DNA of 64,000 nucleotides from Dugong dugon (Eukaryota > Chordata > Mammalia > Sirenia > Dugongidae): contig CM057474.1 of assembly GCA_030035585.1 (NCBI GenBank), positions 6,680,001 to 6,744,000 of the forward strand, written 5' to 3'. Position numbers and translations under genes: made by a program. Below the pieces are notes generated by a model that ran no database searches, had not been told where the DNA came from, and saw only the letters and a list, made by a program, of their open reading frames with translations. Positions 58,900 to 64,000 of this stretch are shown here, piece by piece (position 1 is the first letter of the stretch; each line of letters opens with the position of its first letter).

Positions 58900-60590
58900 A
58901 TTAAGAAATATGGTAACACTTGTTATTCTCTTTTTGATTTGCTGTGAAGTAGCATTTCCTTGCGGCTTGCATTTTCTAAATGGCTACTGATATTGACCTA
59001 ATGTGCTTTTTAACTATTTGTGTATGTTCTCTAAAGAAATGCCAGTTTAAATCCTTGACAAATTTTCAATTTTTTTTTGAGTGTTTTTATTTGTGTTATT
59101 ACTGTTGAAGTTGTAAGAATTCGGTATGTATTCTGGATAAAATCCCCTTATCAGATAGATGACGTGTAAAATTTTCCCTCAGTCTATGAGCTGTTTTGAT
59201 TATTCTCTTAGAAGCACAAAATGGTATTTTTTTAAATTTATCGTTATTAGGTAAAGTCTAATTTGTCTTTTTTTTTTTTTTTGCACTTGTGCTTTTGGTT
59301 TCATTTCTAAGAAGTCTTTGTCTAACCCAGTCACACAGATTTACTACTATGTTTTCTTGTAAGAGTTTTATAGTTTTAGATATTGCATTGTGGACTATGA
59401 TCCGTTTGAGTTATTTTTTGTGTATGGTATAAGGAAGTTCAACTCTATTCTTTTGCATACAGATATCCTGATTTTCAGTACCACTTTTTGAAAAGACTAT
59501 TCTTTACCCATTGGACTGTCTTAGCACCCTTGTTGAAAATCAACTGAGCATAAATATAAGAGTTTTTTTTCTGCATTCACAATTCTGTTTCATTTATCTT
59601 GTGGTCTATCCTTATATTTCCAGAACACGTTATTTTGATTACTTATCTTTGTAGTACATTTTGAAATTGGGACGCATGAATTTTCCAGCTTTGTTCTTCA
59701 TTGTAAAGATTGCTTTGCCTATTTTTGGTTCCTTGCATTTTGTCATGAATCTTAGCATCAGCATGTCTGTTTTTACAAAATGTATCGATGGGATTTGATA
59801 AAGATTTCATTGAAGCTGTAGATTGATTTGGGGAGAATTGCAATTTTAACAATAGTGAGTCTTTCAACCCACGCACATGGTATATCTCCCATTTATTTAG
59901 GTCTTCTCTAATCTGTTCAAAAAATGTTTTGTAGTTTTCAGAACACAGGTTTTCCACTTCTCTTGCTACCTTTATTCCTAGATATTTTATTAAATGAAAT
60001 TGTTTTCTTAACTTTGTTTTTGGACTGTTCACTGTAAGTGTATAGGAATATAGTTACTTTTTATATTGATTGTGTGTCTTACAACCTTGCTGAACTTTTT
60101 AGTAGATTCTTTAGGATTTTCAATATGTCATTAGCAATAGAGATACTTTTATTTCTTTCTTCCTCATTATGATATATTTTAATTCTTTTTCTTGTATAGT
60201 TGATCTAAGTATACCCTCCAATAGAATATTGAGTATAATTGGTGACAATGGACATCTTTGACTTGTTCTTGAATTTAGGGGAAAAGTATTCAGTTTTTCA
60301 TTATCAAGTATGATGCTAACTGCAAGTTTTTTGTAGATACCACTTATCAGGTTAAGGAATTCCCTTCCATTTCTTGTTTGTTGACATTTTTATCATAAAA
60401 GTGGGTTGGATTTACTCAAATACTTTTTCTATGACTATTGAGATTATTATGTCCTCTTTGTTTTGTATTTTCTCGCTATGGTATATTACATAAATTGATT
60501 CTCAGATATTAAACACTCCAGTATTCATGGAATAAAATCCAATGGGTCATGTTGGGTAATATTTTTTTATATATTGCTAGATTGGCTTTA
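58900..60590 (-). mobile_element. Old L1M element, ORF2 C-terminal half
   Basis: Antisense L1M. The minus-strand frame at 59643-60032 has 'IKYLGIKVAREVENL' and '[17 protein letters not shown]', clear L1 ORF2 RT C-terminal motifs. Other blocks ('GATATCCTGATTTTCAGTACC', 'TTATCAGATAGATGACG') follow the known L1 order. Decayed. Confidence 0.8.
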
Positions 60591-60597
60591 TTCTACT

Positions 60598-60799
60598 GCT
60601 ATCCATAAGGTTTTCACTGGCCATTTGTTTTGGAAGTAGATCCCTAAATCCTTCTTCCTAGTCTTAGTCTGGAAGCTTTGCTGTAGCCTGTCCACCATGG
60701 GTGACCCTACTGGTTTCTGAAATACTGGTGGCATAGCTTTCAGCATCACAGCAACATGCAGCCACCACAGTACGACACACTGATAGATGGGTGGTGGGC
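60598..60799 (-). mobile_element. Inverted RTE 5' piece
   Basis: Read antisense, it matches the RTE 5' end: 'GTACTGTGGTGGCTGCATG', 'GTTGCTGTGATGCTGAAAGC', 'GGGTCACCCATGGTGGAC', 'CTTCCAGACTAAGACTAGG', 'GCCAGTGAAAACCTTATGG'. It abuts the plus-strand RTE ORF half at 60800. The 135-codon minus frame covering it is not a separate gene. Confidence 0.78.
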
Positions 60800-62320
60800 C
60801 AATGGTACTGAAGGAATAAGTCCAAGCTACACTGAAGGTATTGGTGAAAAACAAAGCTCCAGGAATTGATGGAATACTAATTGAGATGAATCCACAAGTG
60901 GATGCAATGCTGGAAGTGCTCACTCGTCCATGCCAAGAAATTTGGAAGACAGCAACCTGGCCAACTGACTGGAAGAGATCTATATACATGCCCATTCCAA
61001 AGAAAGATGATCAATGGAACGCAGAAATTATCTAAGACTATCATTAATACTACATGCAAGTAATTCAAAAATAGCTGTAGCAATACATTGGCAGGGAACT
61101 AACAGAAATTCAAGCTGGATTCAGAGGAGGACTAGAAATGAGGGATATGATTACTGATGTCAGGTGGATCTTGGTTGAAAGCAGAGAATGCCAGAAAGAT
61201 GTTCACCTGTGTTTTATTGACTACGCAAAGGCATTTGACTGTGCTATCCGAATTATGGATCACATTGCAAAGAATGGGAATTCCAGAACATTTAACTGTA
61301 CTCATGTGGAACCTGTACATAGACCAAGAGGCAGCGGTTAGAACAGAACAAGGGGATACTCTGTGGTTCAAAATCGGAAAATCCGTCGTGGTTGTGTCCT
61401 TTCACCCTATTTATTCAATTTGTCTGCTGAGCAAATAATCTGAGAAGTTGCACGATATAAAGAAGGACATGATATCAAGATTAGAGGAAGATTCACTGAC
61501 AACCTGCAATATGCATCAAGATTGGAGGAAAACTCATTAACAACCTGCATTATGCAGATGACACAACCTTGCTTGTCGAAAGTGAAGAGGACTTGAAGCA
61601 TCTACTGAGGAAGACCAAAGACCACAGCCTTCAGTATGGATTACACCTCAACATAAAGAAAACAAAAATCCTCACGACTGGACCAATAAACAACATCACG
61701 ATAAATGGAGCAAATATTGAAGTTGTCAAGGATTTCATTTTACTTGGATCTACAATCAATGCCCATGGAAGCAGCAGTCAAAAAATCCAATGACGCATTG
61801 CATTGGGCAAATCTGCTGCAAAAGACTTCTTTAAAGTCTTGGAAAGCAAAGATGTCACTTTGAGGACTGAGGTGTGCCTGACTCAAGCCATGATATTTTC
61901 AATCGCCTTGTATGCATGTGAAAGCTTGACAGTGAATAAGGAAGATAGAAGAATTGATGCATTTCAATTATGGTGCTGGCGAAGAATATTGACTATACCA
62001 TGGACTGCCAGAAGAACATACAAATCTGTCTTGGAAGAAGTACAGCCAGAATGCTCCTTAGAAGTTAGGATGAAGAGACTTTGTCTTACTTACTTAGGAC
62101 ATGTCAGGTGGGAGCAATCCATGGAGAGGGACATCATGCTTGGTAAAGTAGAGGGTCACCGAAAAAGAGGAAGACCGTCAACGATATGAATTGACACAGT
62201 GGCTGCTACAATGGGCTCAAACACAGCAATGATTGTGAGGATAAAGCAAGACTGGGCAACATTTCATTCTGTTGTACATAACGTCATTATGAGTCAGAAC
62301 GGATTTAGTAGTGTTTTGTT
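60800..62320 (+). pseudogene. RTE retrotransposon ORF (RT and C terminus) with 3' tail
   Basis: RTE-clade reverse transcriptase remnant. It has 'MVKNKAPGIDGI' (60841), 'CQEIWKTATWPTDWKRS', motif A 'CFIDYAKAFDC' (61213 on), palm 'LHYADDTTLLV' with YADD intact at 61551-61562, 'LQYGLHLNIKKTKIL' and 'VVKDFILLGSTIN'. The C-terminal frame at 61803-62189 has 'WCWRRILTIPWTARRTYKS' and 'HRKRGRPS'. A 41-base tandem duplication (61474-61555) and stops break the frame. The tail 'TCATTATGAGTCAGAACGG' parallels the SINE tail. The endonuclease half is missing. This is the best RTE copy in the window but not active. Confidence 0.88.
61474..61555 (+). repeat. 41-bp imperfect tandem duplication in RTE
   Basis: 61474-61514 and 61515-61555 are two adjacent 41-base units differing at about six positions. 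The unit covers the codons just before YADD. 41 is not a multiple of three, so it shifts the frame. Confidence 0.9.
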
Positions 62321-62354
62321 GAACATTTTGTCTTTCTATTAAAAAGAAGTCTTA

Positions 62355-62918
62355 GGGGCAAGATGGCGCTCTAGGCAGAAACACCACGCCGTCCCTCCAC
62401 AGCAAAGATCCGAAAAACTAAGCCTAACAGAGAATCAACAATCCTGAAACCCTAGAACACCAAATGAAGAGATAAAGAACTCAGCCAAACACCAAACGGA
62501 GTGAGAATACTAAAAGAGACCGGAGAGCGAGGAGAGACTCAGGCAGAGATTCCTTACCAGCTGGCGCAGCGCGGATCCACCATCTTGGATTCCTGTCGGA
62601 GACCGGCAGACGGGAGAGCAGCCTTGCAGAGCATCTGGTCGGAGACATAACGACCGCTGAGCTTCACACATAACCATCTTCCCGCTGCACCCTACCTACC
62701 TGCACCGTGCACTAGACATCACATCACCAAGCGGTGCAGGCACGCCCTATTGGAACCTGCCCAGCACTGACTACCGACCGTCCTGGTGGCTGCGGTGAGT
62801 GCCACAAGCAACCCATCCCAGTGGCTCCTCCTCAACTAGATCTGCCCAGCTGTACCACAAGAACGAAAAAAAAAAAAAAAAAAATCTACAATCAATAAAC
62901 GAGAGAAATATCTACTGA
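62355..62918 (+). promoter_or_regulatory. L1 5' UTR with presumed internal promoter
   Basis: 564 bases, GC-rich with many CpGs in the first 450, ending in an A-rich stretch (62866-62883) before the ORF1 ATG. 'AAGATGGCGCTC' at the start resembles a YY1-type site (core AAGATGGC), which sits at the start of human L1 too. By analogy it sets the transcription start. Activity is inferred. Confidence 0.65.
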
Positions 62919-63968
62919 ATGCCCCGAAAACAGCAAACAATATCAAAACATTTACAAAAACAAGACAAGATGGCTCCAATAGGCGTCCAAATTAAAACAC
63001 CAGGTAAATCTCCTGTGGAAGAAAATGCACTAGAAGTACCTGATACGGAACTCAAATCACTAATACTCGGAATTTTCCAAGAACTGAGGCAAAAAGCTGA
63101 CAAACATGAGGAAAAAATAGACAAATTTATGGAAAATACAGACAAAAAATTGGAAGAATTCAGGAAGATGATGCAAGAACAAAATGCCAAAATAAATTCA
63201 CAACTCGAAATTATACAAAAACAACAATTAGAAATCCAAAAGATAAACAACAAGATTTCAGAAATGGATGGTGTCATAGAAGGGCTGAGAAGTAGATTTG
63301 AAACCATGGAAGACAGGATCAGTGGAACTGAAGACAAACACTTGGATACAACTCTGTTTCAGGAAAACTCAGAAAAAAGAACAAAGAAAAATGAAGAGAC
63401 CCTGAGAGTTATGTGGGACACAATTAAAAGCAAAAACTTACGAGTGATTGGCATACCAGAACAGGGGAAGAAAACAGAAAACACAGAGAGGATCATTGAG
63501 GAACTGCTGACAGAAAACTTTCCCAATATCATGAAAGATGAAAAGCTGGTCATCCAAGAAGCTCAACGAACCCCATATAGAATAGACCCCAAAAGAAAAT
63601 CACCAAGACATATCATATTCACACTCGCTAAAACTAAAGACAAACAAAGAATCCTGAGAGCAGCTCGGGAAAAACAAGAAGTCACATACAGAGGAGAAAC
63701 AATAAGACTAAGCTCAGATTATTCAGCAGAAACCATGCAGGCAAGAAGGCAATGGGATGACATATATAAAATCTTGAAAGAAAAAAATTGTCAGCCAAGA
63801 ATAATATATCCTGCAAAACTCTCATTCAGATTTGATGGTGAAATTAGGTCATTTCCAGATAAACAGAAACTAAAGGAATATGCAAAAGTCAAACCAAACT
63901 TACAAGAATTATTAAAGGGAGTTCTTCGATCTGAGGACAAACAGCTTAAGCCCTCAGGCAGGACCTAG
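62919..63968 (+). CDS. L1 ORF1 protein (ORF1p), intact
   Basis: L1 ORF1p is a trimeric cytoplasmic RNA-binding chaperone that coats L1 RNA and is needed for retrotransposition. This frame has 349 codons (human ORF1p 338), from an ATG in 'CTGAATGCCCC' to a TAG, with no break. A coiled coil spans about residues 43-155 with heptads ('LKSLILGIFQELRQKADK', 'INSQLEIIQKQQLEIQKIN'). The RRM spans about 160-252, including 'LRVMWDTIKSKNLRVIGIPE' and 'AQRTPYRIDPKRKSPRHII'. The C-terminal domain spans about 254-335 ('VTYRGETIRLSSDYSAETM', 'ARRQWDDIYKILKEK', 'GEIRSFPDKQKLKEYAK'). The basic N terminus (MPRKQQ) is normal for the family. ORF2 would follow outside the window. Codon use is A-rich, as in other L1s. 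It is the only convincing intact protein frame here. Confidence 0.93.
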   Translation: MPRKQQTISKHLQKQDKMAPIGVQIKTPGKSPVEENALEVPDTELKSLILGIFQELRQKADKHEEKIDKFMENTDKKLEEFRKMMQEQNAKINSQLEIIQKQQLEIQKINNKISEMDGVIEGLRSRFETMEDRISGTEDKHLDTTLFQENSEKRTKKNEETLRVMWDTIKSKNLRVIGIPEQGKKTENTERIIEELLTENFPNIMKDEKLVIQEAQRTPYRIDPKRKSPRHIIFTLAKTKDKQRILRAAREKQEVTYRGETIRLSSDYSAETMQARRQWDDIYKILKEKNCQPRIIYPAKLSFRFDGEIRSFPDKQKLKEYAKVKPNLQELLKGVLRSEDKQLKPSGRT

Positions 63969-64000
63969 GACCTAGGATGCAGGTTAACACGAACCAGATA

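Larger units (their letters stand above)
62355..64000 (+). mobile_element. 5' end of a full-length L1, running past the window
   Basis: Starts 'GGGGCAAGATGGCGCTC' right after the RTE tail and an A-rich linker. Contains a 5' UTR and an entire intact ORF1, and the window ends 32 bases after its stop. It resembles the antisense L1 at 25021-32208 but is much less damaged. Confidence 0.92.

Noticed and set aside
60588..60995. 135-codon minus-strand frame as a gene
   Set aside because: It spans the inverted RTE 5' piece and the antisense of the RTE RT. A shadow frame.
62912..63337. 141-codon minus-strand frame
   Set aside because: Exact antisense of the L1 ORF1 coiled coil.
1..64000. CRISPR arrays, operons, riboswitches or bacterial terminators
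   Set aside because: The sequence is mammalian. No regularly spaced repeats or prokaryotic gene layout.

Overview
The window is mammalian intergenic or intronic DNA with no conventional host protein gene that I can recognise. Most of it is layered transposable elements. The abundant tRNA-derived SINE reads 'CCCTGGTGGCGCAGTGG...', then 'GCTGCTAACC...', 'CTATGGGGCAGTTCTACTCTGTCC' style motifs and a tail like 'CGCTATGAGTCGGAATCGAC'. I recognise it as AfroSINE. About two thirds of the copies lack the middle segment around 'CTGTAAATCTTTACGG', which is the deleted form described for Paenungulata (elephants, sirenians, hyraxes). With the L1 and RTE lineages present, this suggests an afrotherian, probably elephant-like, genome. 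That species call is inference.

Layout. 1-16 kb: AT-rich unique DNA with old L1M fragments, an LTR, a tRNA-Gly-headed SINE, all six long-form AfroSINEs and the first short-form copies. 16.6-20.5 kb: an antisense, decayed ERVL provirus (LTR, dUTPase-like, integrase, RNase H and RT-connection remnants) with a SINE inserted in it, then another LTR. 21.2-24.6 kb: MLT1-like LTRs, SINEs and a MIR. 24.8-32.9 kb: an RTE retrotransposon split by a full-length antisense L1 of about 7.2 kb flanked by a recognisable target-site duplication. 33-46 kb: unique DNA, L1M fragments, an intact solo LTR with its 5-bp duplication, and simple repeats. 46.4-47.1 kb: a GC-rich, CpG-rich segment bounded by imperfect terminal inverted repeats, the least explained object here. 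48.6-54.9 kb: a second RTE interrupted by a 5'-truncated sense L1, which itself carries an LTR insert and two SINEs placed at one target. 55-58 kb: SINEs and a unique stretch with one exon-like segment. 58.4-62.3 kb: an internally deleted RTE, an antisense L1M and a third RTE with an inverted 5' piece. 62.35-64 kb: the 5' end of a third L1 with a complete 5' UTR and an intact 349-codon ORF1, running off the window.

How the parts relate. The RTE 3' end and the SINE 3' end share the 'TATGAGTCRGAA' tail, as expected if the RTE enzyme moves the SINEs. L1s interrupt RTEs twice, LTRs and SINEs interrupt L1s, and SINEs interrupt SINE target sites, so the order of insertions can be read directly. Only the final L1 retains an intact long reading frame. 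Family names are from recognition, not from a database search, and boundaries of old elements are approximate.
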